Shown here: positions 24,297 to 37,719 of the stretch, piece by piece
How the letters are laid out: each line of letters begins with the position of its first letter
Position numbering within the stretch: the first letter of the stretch is position 1
Assembly: GCA_025094145.1 (NCBI GenBank)
Contig: JALLLS010000117.1
Coordinates: 1-64,000, forward strand
Direction of reading: 5' to 3'
DNA: 64,000 nucleotides
From: Spinellus fusiger
Taxonomy: Eukaryota > Mucoromycota > Mucoromycetes > Mucorales > Phycomycetaceae
The notes under the pieces: generated by a model
Told to the model about the DNA's origin: nothing
The model's database searches: none
What the model saw: the letters and a program-made list of their open reading frames with translations, nothing else
Made by a program: the position numbers and the translations under genes

Positions 24297-25517
24297 ATGC
24301 CTGATGCACAACCTGTTCTCACCAAAGAACATAAGACGGTATCTCTGAATTAAATCTTGTTGGATTCTCTTTTTTATTTATTTATCTATTTATTTATCTA
24401 TTTATTTATTTATTCATTTATTTATTTATTCATTTATTTATTTATTCATTTATTACAAAAGCATTCAGAATCCAGGCTCAGTTGCAAGAGTCAGTAACAA
24501 TGCACTGCATTCAATGGAAATAGAGCAGAACCCTATTGACTGGAAAAGATAGTAGAATCTTGGTTGTAACAAAAAAAAGGGAGGGGGGTGACATGTTAGT
24601 CATCTTTCAGTGGCTGCAGGAAATGCTTCTATATTCATCTATTTGTTCATCTATTTATTTGTTTATATTAATAACGCACGGGCATCTTTCAAAAGATCAG
24701 TCTTTTATGGATGAGGTTTGAACAGTGATTGTTCCTTTTCTCTTTTATTTTTTATTTTTTATTTCTCTTTTTGTCCATCTCATATCTCATAGTTACTTTC
24801 TATCTATCTTGGTAATGTTTGTCTTTGAAAGGTGTTCAAGAGACAGTGTCCAATGTCACACTAGTGAATAGCCTGCATGGCCAAAAGAAAGAAAAGAAAA
24901 GAAAAGAAAGAAAAAAGGCCTGTCCTTGGGATGGCTTCATCTGGTTCACCTTCCATATCAGCACTTGTAGACTGCAATGGATGTCTCTAGAACATTTTGA
25001 ATGTCGTGTGGATATCTCTTGAGCACCTAGTGAGCACCTGTTGAATGGCAAGGGAAGGATGTCTGTAGTGCCCTATGATTGTATTTAGGAGTGGAAATGG
25101 ATTGTATTTATGGTTTGGAAGGATATCTCCTTCTTGAGGCTGCCAACCACCTCATTTTCAGTTAAATGAACCATTGTTTCTTTGGGTGGCTTGTTCTGAA
25201 TGCGATCCTACAAGGCACTCCTCTTCTTCTCCCCATGAATGACAAGAGAAGGATGTCTGTGATGCCCTATGATTTTATAAGCTATCAATGATGTGATAGA
25301 CTGTAGCAACAAAGAATGCACTAACATGGGTCGGATGCTCAACTCTTGTATTTATTTTTATTTTTATCACTGCATGTTATCCGTTGTGCCATGGGTAATA
25401 CAAATATTTGTTCAACAGCGGTACCAATGTCGCCATAGAGAATCGATTGACTTGGTTTTAAAGAGAGTCCGTTCCATCCACACCAACACTGATCTACAGT
25501 CAGTGAATTTTGCTTGA
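24297..25517 (+). CDS. Candidate small spliced gene, weak
   Basis: Several coding-like pieces may belong together. Exon 24297-24338 reads MPDAQPVLTKEHKT and ends at a GTATCT donor. Exon 24469-24552 follows a CATTCAG acceptor and reads NPGSVARVSNNALHSMEIEQ before a stop or a TA|GTAGAA donor. A segment after a TTCAACAG acceptor (25419-25517) reads RYQCRHRESIDLVLKRVRS in one frame. The joins are guesses. The intron between the first two contains a TTTATTTA array (24370-24455). No family is recognised. Confidence 0.22.
25042..25280. repeat. Diverged ~45-bp direct repeat, 194 bp apart
   Basis: TGAATGGCAAGGGAAGGATG at 25042 and TGAATGACAAGAGAAGGATG at 25236 each continue into TCTGTRRTGCCCTATGATT, so about 45 bases are shared with few differences. 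Confidence 0.8.
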
Positions 25518-27081
25518 CAAGGGCATAGTGGTGCTATTTTCTCTCTCTTTCTTTCTCTGTCTTTTGTCCTTTTATTTGACAAGGAGGAGGATGAAGAATA
25601 AGAACAATGATAAGAACAAAAATAAGAATGGACTCAGTTGCAGTCTATGGAGTAGGTGGAAGTGGATCTAGGATCAAGCCAATCTTCTCATTTCTATTAC
25701 TATTTCTATTTCTTTGGTCAATGCATGGGGCCTATAAAAATACTTATTTTCCTTGGTGAGAAGGAATATGTCATTGGAACAGGTCTATTTTCTCAAGAAA
25801 AGAACAGAATTTTCTTTGCCTTATTCACCTACCCATTCATCTTCTCATTTTAAATCTACTCACTCACTCCCCACTGGAGTCAAAGAAAGTCAACAAATGA
25901 AGTGTTACACTCCACTCTAGAATGAAACTCCACTCCACACTCACTGGCACTCAGACTACGAAATGAGTTATATAAAAGCAGAAATAGAATATAAAAAGAA
26001 AAAAGAATAGATGAGAATGGAACAAGTGCCACGCTTTCATTGCCCTTCTACACGTGTCAACTCTGGGCTTGACCCACTCACCTTGTCTCTATTCACACCA
26101 CACCCACTCTTTCTACTCTATCATAGTAGATTATAGTAAATTATAGTAGATTATAGTAAATTATAGTAGATTATAGTAGATTATAGTAGATTATAGTAGA
26201 TTATAGTAAATACAAATAGGACAATGAATTCACACTTCTATATTTATTTCCTTGTTCTTGGTGATGGACACAGAAAAGCAAGTCTTGGCTCCATCGACCC
26301 ATAAAATAGTAGGTGGGCGAACAGACTTTTGTGACATGCCATACTGAGAAACAGAGCCGCCCTTTCCCTACCAGCCAATCACCCTGTCTGTTTCCCCACA
26401 CTAAAGTAAGGAGGCCTTTTCGTGTGACTTGAGAATGGCATGAGAAGTGTATCCTCTTTGGTCGAGAAAATGAAAATGAGAATAAATAAAGTTCTGTCCA
26501 ATCATTGTGCTCTCTACTGTCTTTTTGCTTGTCTTTGTTCCTGCCAGTGGTGTAGTTGACTCGAGTGTCTTTTTTCTGGTAGGCACCCACCTATCTACAC
26601 TTGCTGGCAGATCCAGACGGGCACAAAGGTGTCTTTCATTGAATGGATCGCAGTCACTTGTTCTTATAAGAAAGAGATGCACTGGATGAGCATGAAAACA
26701 CCATGAACTGCGGAGGGTCGGTCACTAGACACACGTGAAGACAAGAAGAAATAAGTGTGGATGTAAGTGGATCACATGATTCTATCCAAATAGAGTCGAA
26801 CGTCGACCTACAAAATACAAAAATAGACACTGACAATAAGAGTTTACTTTTTTTTTTTCTCTTTTTCTTTTCCTTTTTCTTTTCCTTTTTCTTCTCTTCT
26901 TTTTCTTCTCTCTCTTTTATATCAGTCTGTCTGTCAGTCTGTCTGTCAGTCAGTCTGTTTTTCGATTGATCTGTCAGTCTGTCCATCCGTCCATCTATAA
27001 TAAGCCTCTTTTATATCTACATTTATACACAACTATCTACATTTATATACATTTATATACAACTGTATCACTAATAAAAAG
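25518..27081. other. Intergenic
   Basis: No supported gene. It contains the TTATAGTAGA array at 26125-26213 and C/T- and CTGT-rich repeats at about 26850-26990. The frames over those repeats (Lys/Glu-rich, Asp-Arg-Gln-Thr-rich) are read-through of simple repeats. Confidence 0.45.
26125..26213. repeat. 10-bp TTATAGTAGA minisatellite
   Basis: About nine tandem copies; three units carry AAA instead of AGA. Confidence 0.9.
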
Positions 27082-28239
27082 ATGACACCCACACCCACAT
27101 CTGCATTTATTGTTCGTCATGGAGAGAGAATAGGTAAGCAACTGATAAGAGTGGCTGTGGATCAATCCATTCTATCAACAAAATAAAAATAAAAGCAAGC
27201 CTAGAGAGAGGAGATTGGAAACTAATGACTATTCTCTTTATAATAACCATCCTCTTCTATCTGGAAATGGCTTAACAGATCATGTTGATAAACTATGGCA
27301 ACCTGACCCAAGAGACGGTATTTGGAATCCGCCATTGTCTGCCAATGTAAGTCTCTTGGTGCAGTAGTAGGCCCCACACCACCGCACTCTATACCTTGGG
27401 CTGACCCATAGACACCTCTTTATTTCTCTATTTCTATATTTCTCTATTTCCCATAGGGCCATGAACAAGCACGCAAGACAGGCATCCATCTCATCCAAAT
27501 GATGCAACAAAATAACCTATGCCCAGAAAAAGCCACCATTGTACTCTACACCTCCCCCTTCCAACGCTGTGTAGACACTGCCATTGGTATAGCCAAGGGA
27601 ATGAGCGAAACCAACGACTGTAGGCCTCCTGTTCTCTGTCTCGAACTCGGCCTGGGAGAATGGATGTCGGACCACTTCTTTGACACCGTATGCCCTGCTC
27701 AAGCCATGATGGCTCGGCAGCAGGAGTCATTGGCTCGGCGACAGGCCTACACCTACACCGCAGCGGCTCGCCCCACCGCCCACATTGACTACACCAAAGC
27801 CCTTCCTCCCCTCACCATTGACTACAGCTACTCTTCCTCCCGCACTGAGTTTGATTTTCCTGAAGACTATACAGACATGCTGGACAGATTCAACGACACA
27901 CGCAAACGATGTCTGGAGCGTGGGTGCTTACCAAAAACAACAGCCTCCACCTCCTCTGGTCTTGTTGTTCCTGTGTTCATTACCCATGCGGTGGGCGTCA
28001 ATGCTCTCTTGGACAGCTTCAGAAACAGAATGACCCGTCCCATCGAAGTCGGCTACTGTGCACTGACTCTTTTACATTCCAACACAATGGCCCCTCCACT
28101 GGACAGCAGCGACCAGAGTGATGCTGACCAGGATGAATTTGAATCGGAAATAGGGATGCCGGTGTTATCCGCTGCCTTTAAGCATCGCTGGACTGTAAGC
28201 AGTGGTGTTTCTAACCATCATTTGGAGCAGATGCTATGA
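27082..28239 (+). CDS. Histidine phosphatase superfamily protein (phosphoglycerate-mutase fold)
   Basis: Three exons, 27082-27133, 27279-27346 and 27457-28239, encode 300 aa with frame kept at both GT-AG introns. FIVRHGERIDHVD near residue 9 holds the RHG motif with the phospho-accepting His (residue 13) followed by Arg-16. YTSPFQRCVDTA is the substrate-Arg segment, LELGLGEWM supplies the acidic residue, and FITHAVGVNALLDSF the second catalytic His. This arrangement resembles fungal Tfc7/YNL108C-type proteins more than glycolytic mutases. Substrate is unknown; it may be a phosphatase or, like Tfc7, have a scaffold role. The gene converges on the alpha/beta hydrolase gene. Confidence 0.85.
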
Positions 28240-28577
28240 AAGGGCTGTAGGATGCATTGTTGAGGCTGGCTATGTCCTCCCTTATTATTTCTTGTTATTA
28301 GTGTTCTTCTTTTTCTTCTTAGTCATTGTGTGTATAGTCTTGTTTCTTTCATTTATTCTCCCAAACCCTCATGTTCTTTTTCTTTTTCTTTTCTTTCATG
28401 TGTCAATGCTGGTCTAACGAGTGATGAATAAAAGTGATATAAAATAGAGAGAAAATGGTATTATTAGAATAGGATAGACTAGGATAAGATAGACTAGGAT
28501 AGAATAGAAACAAGTGTAAGACACAGCTGTGGTGGGTGGATACAGTGATCATTAGTGTATAAGTAGGTATGGCTGTA

Positions 28578-28870
28578 AATGATAGTAATGGTAATAATGG
28601 TAATAATGGTAATAGTAATGGTAATTGATAATGGTAATGGTAATTGATAATGGTAATTGATAATGGTAATTGATAATGGTAATGGTAATTGATAGTTAAT
28701 AATTGATAATGGTAATTGATAATGGTAATTGATAATTGATAATTGATAATTGATAATGGTAATTGATAATGGTAACAGTAATAGTAACAGTAACATTAAT
28801 AGTAATAATAACACTAATAATAACAGCAATAATAATATCAGTAATAACACTAATAATATCAGCAATAATA
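28578..28870. repeat. GGTAAT / AATTGAT / CACTAATAAT satellite, locus A
   Basis: Blocks of GGTAAT, then GGTAATTGATAAT, then AATTGAT, then AACACTAATAAT-type units follow each other between two convergent genes. The same block types in the same order occur at 51718-51935. Confidence 0.9.
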
Positions 28871-28948
28871 AAGAATAGCCTACAACTTCTCTATGCTCAG
28901 TGTGCTATCCTAGAGCATACAACACACAAGGGGAAGAACCCTCCTTTT

Positions 28949-30321
28949 CTAAGATGCACTGCTGGCTGCACTCTTGTCTTTCATATGAAAATCACTCATC
29001 ATATGCGAAACCAAAGAAATGGAACTCTCTAATAATATGTCATGCGCAGTGTTGGTAGGAATGAACATGCTTGTATGTGCAGTCACTTCTGAAGAAGCAT
29101 TCGACATCACAGGAATAAACAGATGACGCGTGTCCTGGGGAGGCACAGCAATGAAGCTGCGGATAGAACTACTATCAGAAGGAATCTGTGGGTGGTCTCT
29201 GGAGATGAGTCCCGGGAAAAGAGAAGAGCAAGTTGACTGTAGATGAACTTACCTGGACATAGAAGCATCTGAACATAACATTCTCCAGTCTAGCAAGACA
29301 GTGGACTCTAGAGCACAGCACAAGAACATCAGCGGCTCATCTCTCTGAAAGACTCTCTACTGATGCATGCAGCAGTAGATGGATCAAAAGGGACATGTCA
29401 GTTACCTCTTCTCCAAGACATCCTTATTAGCGAGAATGCTGACAAATTCAAGTTGGTCATACAGTTGCTGAAGACCACTGGAGAGAGTGTCTCGGTGCAT
29501 ATACGCAGCTGTCCCCACAACAGCCGCACCCACAACACCCGCAAACAGTCCCCAGGAAGATCGCACCATTGTAGGCTTGGGAAGATACGACACTTGTCTT
29601 GCTGTGTCTTGTGGTGTTTGTCCTTGCCATAGCCGACTCACCTGGTCAGCATAGCCAGTGACTTTGGATGTCATGTAGTGGACATTGACAGAGTAGAAGG
29701 GTGTGTCGTAGGCAATAAATCCTATAATACAGCCTCCTCGGAGTGGATCATCCGTGCGTTGATGTATCTCAAAAATAGACTCTGTGCCTTGATATAGATA
29801 GAGGCTTTGTTAGGCATGCATGTCTATAGTATCCATGGTGTCTATGGTGTCTATGGTGTCTATGGTGTCTATGGTGTCCATAGTGTCTATAGTATCTATG
29901 GGTTACTTACATACAATACCACCCATGGAATGACCCAATAAAATGGCCATCAGCTTGCTTTTGTCTCCTCTCTTTTCTGCTTCTTGTTGTCGCTGGGCTA
30001 TCTCCCCAATAAGCCATTGGGTGAAGGTACACACTGCCAGAGTGAAATGACTACACACCTAAGAATAAGACATTGGAAATGACAGTCTCTCTCTATCCTA
30101 ATAGACTACCCCATTGTTTTATAGCTTGGATAAACAATAGCGTCTACGTCCACTGCATGAGTATTAGTAAGAGAAGCTCGTATTGTATCAGGAAAACCCT
30201 ATGCATAGAATAAGAATAGAATGAATGAATGAAAGAATTCTACCTTGAAACTGGTCTCTGAGCCCCTAAACCCATGAACAAAGATGAGTAAGAGTCTGTC
30301 AGCATGCTGTGGTGGGTTCAT
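28949..30321 (-). CDS. Fungal lipase-like alpha/beta hydrolase (DUF676-type)
   Basis: Six exons on the minus strand (30321-30244, 30198-30110, 30050-29911, 29787-29406, 29354-29253, 29198-28949) encode 346 aa with frame kept throughout. LLLIFVHGFRGSETSF is the oxyanion segment and LLGHSMGGIV the nucleophile elbow (Ser about residue 97). IIGFIAYDTPFY is a hallmark of a fungal family of putative serine esterases. A Gly/Ala-rich membrane-like segment (WGLFAGVVGAAVVGTAAY) precedes the C-terminal part, whose SEVTAHTSMF recalls the conserved tail of the same family. It is probably a membrane-associated lipid or protein esterase; substrate unknown. Start chosen at MNPPQHADRL because the longer upstream frame looks non-coding. 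Intron 3 contains a 9-bp minisatellite. Confidence 0.8.
29826..29898. repeat. TCTATGGTG minisatellite in hydrolase intron 3
   Basis: About seven tandem 9-bp copies, with TCTATAGTA variants at both edges, all inside an intron. Confidence 0.85.
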
Positions 30322-33300
30322 GTTGTAGACTGTAGACTGTAGTGGAGTAGAATGTCTGTAGTTTAATCTCTTTGGTCCAGTCACACAATGTCCCGGGCTC
30401 TGTTGATGGCTTACTGTTCTCTGAATGGGCAAAAGTACTTGTATTACCTGACCAGATTTGAATAGACTTAATGGGTAGGACACTAAACTAACTTGTATGC
30501 TTATGCAGTGTGGCTATAGGCCTATGCCCACTGATCTGTCCTTCTCCTCCCATTCTTGTTTATGTACTCATCCACACAGAGAAGAATAGGATGCACCCAT
30601 CATTCCATAACATGATACCTTCTCTTTATAGATGAGATTCAATACAGTCCTGAATCCTAAACTGTAGGAGACACGGATCAGAGGAGTAAAGAGAGAAATC
30701 ATCTTGTTTAATTTGTTAAACCATTTCTTTGTCAAAAAAGAAAAAAAAAAGAAAAAAAAAGGTAAATTAAAGTTATATTATTCTATTCATTCTTGCACTT
30801 GCCAATAAATACACAAACACAACAGGCAATTTTATTTGAGAAGATGACTTGTATCTCTGTCCCCTTCTGTCATGGAGGCTGATACAGATAAGTCCAAGCC
30901 ATCTATCACCACAAAAGTCATTTGGAAAATTACGTCGGTTGGGACTCTAAACCTGTTAAAGTTTGTGGTTTTCCCATCTCAGCTGTGGTACTCTTCTACT
31001 TTAGACTTTGTCCGCTCTCTTTGTCTCACTCTCTCTCTCGCTCTCTCTCTCTCTTTTTCTTTTTTCTTTTGCATAACAGAAAAGAACATAAAGGAAATAG
31101 GTGTCCTTTATTCATTCATTCATTCATTCAATAAAGAACAAAGACACACATGGCTCCATCTTTGTAGCAGATAGAAAGGGAGATGTTAGTAAAGGAGAAG
31201 AGTTCATTGTCTTTCAACGTAACGTGCACAGAGAGTCTGCCTACTAACTTGGGACAAAGTGTTCTCAATAGGAAGCGTTGAATCTTTAATTATTAGAGGT
31301 ACTCCCCAAAGAGAGTCTATTCCTATTTCTTATTTTTATGTTCAGATGTTCAGAACCCAATGACTTAAGAAATGAGTAGAGAATAGATTGGTTTCCAGGA
31401 AATGTAAACTCATGTCTCTGTGGGAAATGCATATAACAAAAAGGAGAGAGAAGGGGAACTTCACTCCAATGGCCTAGAGTAGTGGGCAGGTTCTTGAAGT
31501 CCATGCATGCTACTCTCTTTGGCTAATCAATACATCAAAATCACCCTTTGTAAATCAGCCCAACAGTGCCACGTATTGCCCTTATAGCCCACAAGAGAAT
31601 CATCCTTTCAGACTTGTACTAAGAGAAGAGTGTCTTGCTGCAATGAGAGATGCATTAGAGATGGATCAGAAAGGCGTCTGCTAGAGACTGAATGGCAAAT
31701 AGAGGGACAGACTGGCTTCCAAGTTACAGTTTCAACTCCAATGCGAATCATAGTGTTTGTCTGCTTGGGGGTGGCCACAACTGCATTTGCTTTGGATCTT
31801 TTTATGGCTCTTGCTGCGTTTCATTCCATTTTTTTTTCCTTTTTTCAATTGCTCCATTCTTCAACCTTTTCCTGTTGTGTCTTCTGAAAGATTCTTAGTT
31901 TGTTTTCATTTCATTATCATTTGAATGACAGGAAGTAGTAGCCTTATAGGGAAATCAGAGATCAGTCATAGAGAGGAAAGAAACACGCTTATTGAGACAC
32001 ACAAGAGAATTTTAGTGGTACTTGTCATTATTATAACATTGACTTTTTATTTAAGAAAAAGACGCAGTGGAAACTAGAATAGATAGACATTCTCTGCAGA
32101 ACAAACATACAGCTCATTAGAATAAGTACATAAAAGGCCATTGAATAACAATAATACTGTCGTGTCCCATTCTATGATCTTTGAGAGATGTATGCTAATA
32201 TTATTTAAAGTGTATTTTGCAACACACGCTAGCACAGACCATGAGATCCACTCTACGGACACAGTTTAAAGTATTTTTTATTTTTATTTTTATTTTCGGA
32301 TATTGAAGATGCTATTCACACATTGGGCCTGATAGCCATCCTATGAGTGCTTTTGGAATTTAAGGATATACATAGAAAACATTTCAAATACAAAAAAGAA
32401 ACTTGGAGAAAGAATAAATTAATAAAGATAAGAGCACATAAAACCTCGAATAAGGAAAAAAAGAAAGAAAAAAAAGAAAGAGAATTCAGAACAAGACATC
32501 CAAAATAAAAATAACTGTCATCCTGTGGCAATCCGAAATTCAACAAGGAGATATTCAAGGTAACTCGGACAATTATGAAAATAACTACAATTATACTATC
32601 AGCTTCTGGTTCTGCTAAACGGGTAAAGAGGGGGTGGTGGAGAATAGAACAAAGGATTCTTTTGTACTCTATGGCAATATTGATGTTCCCACTCAACACA
32701 TACATTAGTTGCTTCAATGAGCAAGCTACCAGCTGATACTTTTAGCACAAAGTATTGGGTAAAAGTGGCTCAACCAATCACTTGCATCACCATTAACCAA
32801 CTAGGCCAAACGTCTCGTCATTGAATAAAAGACTTCACTGTGCGCGGCAAAAGATTTAGACAGTAACCACTCCACAGATACACCAGTCTACAAAGGACAG
32901 CTGCATAACAAGCATTCAATTTCCGAATCTTATTGCTTTATGTCTTTAAGATAACATAGACTATCAGAGGAATAATATCATGAGTAAGATGGCGTGGTAT
33001 TCAATGATGAATGGAAATCTACAGAAGTGTCCCCTGGGTCAATAGTTCAATGAAGAGAGTCTTGAGAGTAATCAACATGTATCGTTATTGAAGTATCCTA
33101 TCAAGAAAATCCGCTTATCATAATATATGTCTTTTTTAGTTTTAAGCTTTCTTTTTTCTTTTTCTTATTTAAAATACAAATAAAAAAGACTCTCTCGTGG
33201 CATGATGAATTTTCTTAGTATAAAAATAATACCTATACAAGATAAATTTAGCTTTTCCGTCAGTAGATCATTTATTATTGGTAGATAGATGCATATACTT

Positions 33301-36300
33301 CAAGTACTCTTTTGATTGTTTGTGAAAAAAGTTTTTTCTTTTTCTTTTATTTAAAATGAAAAAAAAAGTCATTCTAAAAACTTCTACTTGAACCTTTGAG
33401 CATGAATAAAACATACATTGGATAGAAGATGTATCTTCTTCACGGGGGACACATGTAGGCCCCATTGATGTCGAGAGTCAATGCAGTTCATTTATCTCTC
33501 ATCTTTCTTTCTTTGTTTGATTTTCAATTGATATTACATGCATTCAGCATGATAGATACCTTTGATTTATAATACCTCATTACAATTCACATTTGTGCTA
33601 GTTTCCTGTAAAGTCTATCTTTGTAATAAACCATAAATTAAACCTATAATACTAAATGCTGTAGAAAAAAGAAATCAAGATGTTTTTATTTATTTTAGTG
33701 AAACAAATAGTAAATATACCATTCATGTCTGAAAAGCATCTTTTACTCTGAACCTGCATAATTCTCTATTCTCCATAGCTTACAAATATACATTACCATG
33801 AAGGTTCTGGTGACAAAAGTTCAATTTGAATTGTTGAATACTATGGCAAAAAGATCCAAACTTGGGCTCACTCTTTGGGCTTTTTCTAGTACTAGAAATA
33901 ATGAACAGCCTATACATAGGCATGCACATGCTCACAAGAAAAAGATGAAGCAATAGTGCCTCCTAGGGCTATCTTGCTATTAGACGCCACCTCCTATTCA
34001 GTGCAAAGACACCTGTTTATTCAATGTTGAATACAGAAAACTCCTTTTTCAAAACCTAGTTTAGATTCATGGACTTTTGCTGTTTCACAATAAAGCACAA
34101 ATTCTATAAACAAAATACGTACTTGCCATTGAGAATGTATCGCTTGATCCTCTTTAAGCAATAAATTTATATAAAAAAGAGTGTCTATTGAAATGACTCT
34201 GATTTTATTATATAGAATGTACAATGTAGCCATTGAATCACATTAACTAAGTAGGGTTTGTTTGTTTGTTTGTTTAACAAGTTGACAAGAACTCTACTTC
34301 TTGAAGGAGTTTACATGCACACGTTCATTGATCTAAATTAATTAATCAATGACATGCACGAAAATAATTTACTTTTTTGTTGATAGCAAAGCGATAAATG
34401 AGAAGACAGTTTATTGAGTATCTCAATACACCCTAGTTCTATGCACATATATTCAAGAATGAACAAATAATACAATTACAATTACATTCTATGTATGGCT
34501 TGTAGAGAGATAATAAGAATATCTATTTTAAATGCCATGACTGAAATATCTTACGATAAACTATATTTTTAGTATCTGCAACAATTGAATCAACTGATTT
34601 TATAGCAGCTTTACACTGACATATTCATCTACAACAGCAGAGTTCTTTTCTGTTGATTTATTATAGAAAAGGAAAAGTAAGTGGCTAGTTTTGAAAGTCT
34701 GTGTCTCAAAAATCACAAAACGTAGTATTATTCAATGTTCTTTTTCATTCTATGAAGCTAATGAATGAGTAAATCAAAAGACAAGAGCCGATACAATCGG
34801 TTATCTACAGTTGTCTGTGCAGTTTTACTTTTTTACCATTTATTTTTTATAAATAAATAAATAAATACCTCATGGCATGATTCTATAGAAAAACATATTA
34901 GTGGCATTGATCAAAATTTGATTATTGGTGGACCCTCTATCTTTCAAGAATGTAAACAAATGTCCATTCAACAAACTAACATGCAAGTTACTTTTACAAT
35001 TGGTATTCAATCTCTCTTCTTGAAAGTACTCGGGTATAAATATAAAAAAGGATTCAGAATAATAATAAAACCGTCATTTAGTCAATAATTGATACATTAC
35101 CGGGATAAGTTACTTCTTCTACTTTACTATTTAGATACTAGTAGCATTTATCTCTTTGTAGAATGCATAGAGTACATATCAAAACCCTCTTTCCTGACAC
35201 TAAGGAATGATGCGTCATTTAGTTTCTAAATGTGTACTTTCAAAAGAAGAGTTACTAATATAATTATAGCATTATTTCTTTGACTCCACTGTCGTTCTTC
35301 ATAACATAGAGGGAATGCAACAATGTGTGGTTGATGGAAAATATTTATCAAGCGACTTAATTGAATAATCAAGATAAAAATCACATGTAACAATCTTTAA
35401 ATACATCCAGCTATCATCATTAGCTCATGACTTGGTGTTTGTTTATTTCTTACACCTTTGGGTATCTAGAAAATGTCGACACACCACAGTTTGACTTTAA
35501 ATAGCTTAATTTGTCTGAGTCAATAGTAAGTTCTATAGAGAATAGATCTAATTCATAGCATTATGAATAAATACAGTCACTAGACTGGTTTAGGCACAGG
35601 TTTAAAGAAAAATGTCAGATTAAAATAGGTTTCTAATCATTATAATTATAACAAGACAGAAAGTTCTCATTATGATGTATCTCATATTAAATATTACACT
35701 TTAAGTCAAATGCAGCAAAAGCAGTAAACACACTCCTTTTTCCATTTTTCTATTTTTTCTATTTTTCTATTTAGAAACAATAAAAATAGTCTCAGCTGAG
35801 GGATTCATTCTCAAACTAAATAATAATAATAATAATAATAATAATATTAGAAAGCATTGTCCACTGAAGAAAATGTTACACTTTTTCATGATACTGTGTA
35901 ATTGTTGTTGTTGTTGCTGTTGTTGTTTTGTCAAGTCATTCTCTTTTATGTGTCTATTGAGGTTTCTCAAATAACACCTTGGCATCTTTGGATCCAACAT
36001 ACTAGCATGAGCTGTGGTATAAACTATACAAAGACTAATGTACAAACACATGCTTTAAATGTTATCAAAATAAATATTTATTTTACTAAAGTGTTAACTT
36101 TTAGAACGGATCATTTTTGATTAGGGAAATATAGCTTAATGATAATAATAAAAAGTTTTTTTTAGTGGACATTATTTTCATACTGACCAAAAAGTAAAAA
36201 TAAGATCAAATCTGAGAAACAGGTGAGTATTGTACCTAATCATCAAACAAGGACCCACTTTTAGTCAACTTTGATCAAAGAAAAATAGACATCAGTAGAG

Positions 36301-37210
36301 CCTCCAAAGAGATGAATCACTACAGAATTAATATCCATTGTCTAGAGTAAAATAGAACGACACTTTCTTTATAAATATGTAAAGCTACTATTATCACCAT
36401 TGACTTTAGACCAACTGCCAGTCTTCCTGAATTTCTGGTGTTCTCTTGACCCCAGGGTAGATCTCTTTTAAAGAAACCGATATAGTTAAAATATGGCGTT
36501 CTTCAGTTCAATGGAGTAACTACAACGCATGGTAGAGCCAAAAGGACCCACAAAGCCTCCTTTTCTATTTTAACAAAAGACATGCGCTTTTTTTAAAAAA
36601 AGCTATTGCCTTAGTTATAGGTTAGGCTTACTAGCAATAGATCTAGAAGGAAACGTGAATCATGACGTGTTACTTTCTCTGTGCACGATTTTATATCCCG
36701 TGAATGATAAACATACATTGTTCATCCTGGCTTTATTTTATAGAACCTTCTGATAATAAGCTCTTCTTCAAGTTGACACCAATAGAGAGCATATCCTACC
36801 ATGAATTTATTTTTTCTTGATTTATTCTATAGATACAGAAGAGAATAAGAGAAGAATAGGTCAGTGTGAGCTATTTTTAATAGAAAAAAAGGGTATTCAA
36901 TGTATCTATTTTTCATAGTTACAAAATAACAGGGGGAGGGGGTGGCTATTTTTTTTTTCAATAAAGTTTGTCAAGGTTGAATAGGAAAGTAACTAAAGAA
37001 ACAGCACCAATGAGATACAATTGACACCCGAGAAACAGTACTATTGAATAAGAAGCTAAGAGATGAATGTTATCCTTTTGCTTACTAGATGAGAGTCGTC
37101 TTTTGTTTATTAACTAGGGTGTCATTGCTACTCCTCACGTCATTATGAGTAGAATCTAATGAATATCTGACGATCAATAAGATCAGCTATGTGATGACGT
37201 TTATTTCACC
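30322..37210. other. 6.9-kb AT-rich stretch without a supported gene
   Basis: Scanned on both strands; no conserved motif, no frame-consistent exon chain and no RNA gene were found. Poly-A and CT runs occur at about 30735-30765 and 31025-31065, a (TTCA)n array at about 31112-31130, (TTTG)n at about 34258-34275, (AATA)n at about 34850-34865, (AAT)n at about 35818-35846 and (TTG)n at about 35900-35925. Confidence 0.45.
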
Positions 37211-37719
37211 ATGTCAATAGTATTTAATGCAAAAGACAATGCATGGGAAGAAGAAATAAGAAATGCATGGCAAGTGTCTGTGTCTCCTTTTGGTATAAAA
37301 TATCCTTATCTAGCAAGAGGACCATGATTCCTTTACCTTTTTGTGATTTTACTAAAGGAGTTTTTACTTGAAAAGGAAATTTAGTATGTCTTTTTCTCCC
37401 TCTCTTTCCTGTATGTATTTTTAGATGACATTGAACAAGACTACACTGAGTAATAGAGTGAGCTGGATTATTATTTTTCCCTTGAAATGTCCTACCTTTA
37501 ATTTTCACTGGATCCAATGATACCCACCTTGTGGTTTTGCAGACAAAAAGTAATCAACAAATTCGGTCACACAAGAAGGTCCTAAATAAAGGGATGCTGC
37601 CAGATGAACTTGACAAAAGCGTACAAGTTACACGGAGTTGTGCTGAAGAAACTCGACAAATTACAGATCTGCCATTTCTTTTTTCTTGTGTTTTAAATCA
37701 GCTAAAGGGAAAAAGCTAA
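37211..37719 (+). CDS. Candidate spliced gene, weak
   Basis: An ATG in good context (TTCACCATGTCA) opens MSIVFNAKDNAWEEEIRNAW. Downstream, a clean acceptor (TTGTGGTTTTGCAG, ending 37542) opens a 58-residue frame reading TKSNQQIRSHKKVLNKGMLP and ending LNQLKGKS. The composition of both is protein-like. A GTGTCT donor after residue 21 (37274) would join them in phase 0 through an intron of about 270 nt, but another exon may lie between. Product unknown. Confidence 0.28.

Noticed and set aside
26654..26986. Lys/Glu-rich and Asp-Arg-Gln-Thr-rich frame
   Set aside because: Produced by CTTTTT and CTGT simple repeats.
28494..28865. Minus-strand poly-Leu/Ile frame
   Set aside because: Read-through of the GGTAAT/AATTGAT satellite; no unique sequence.
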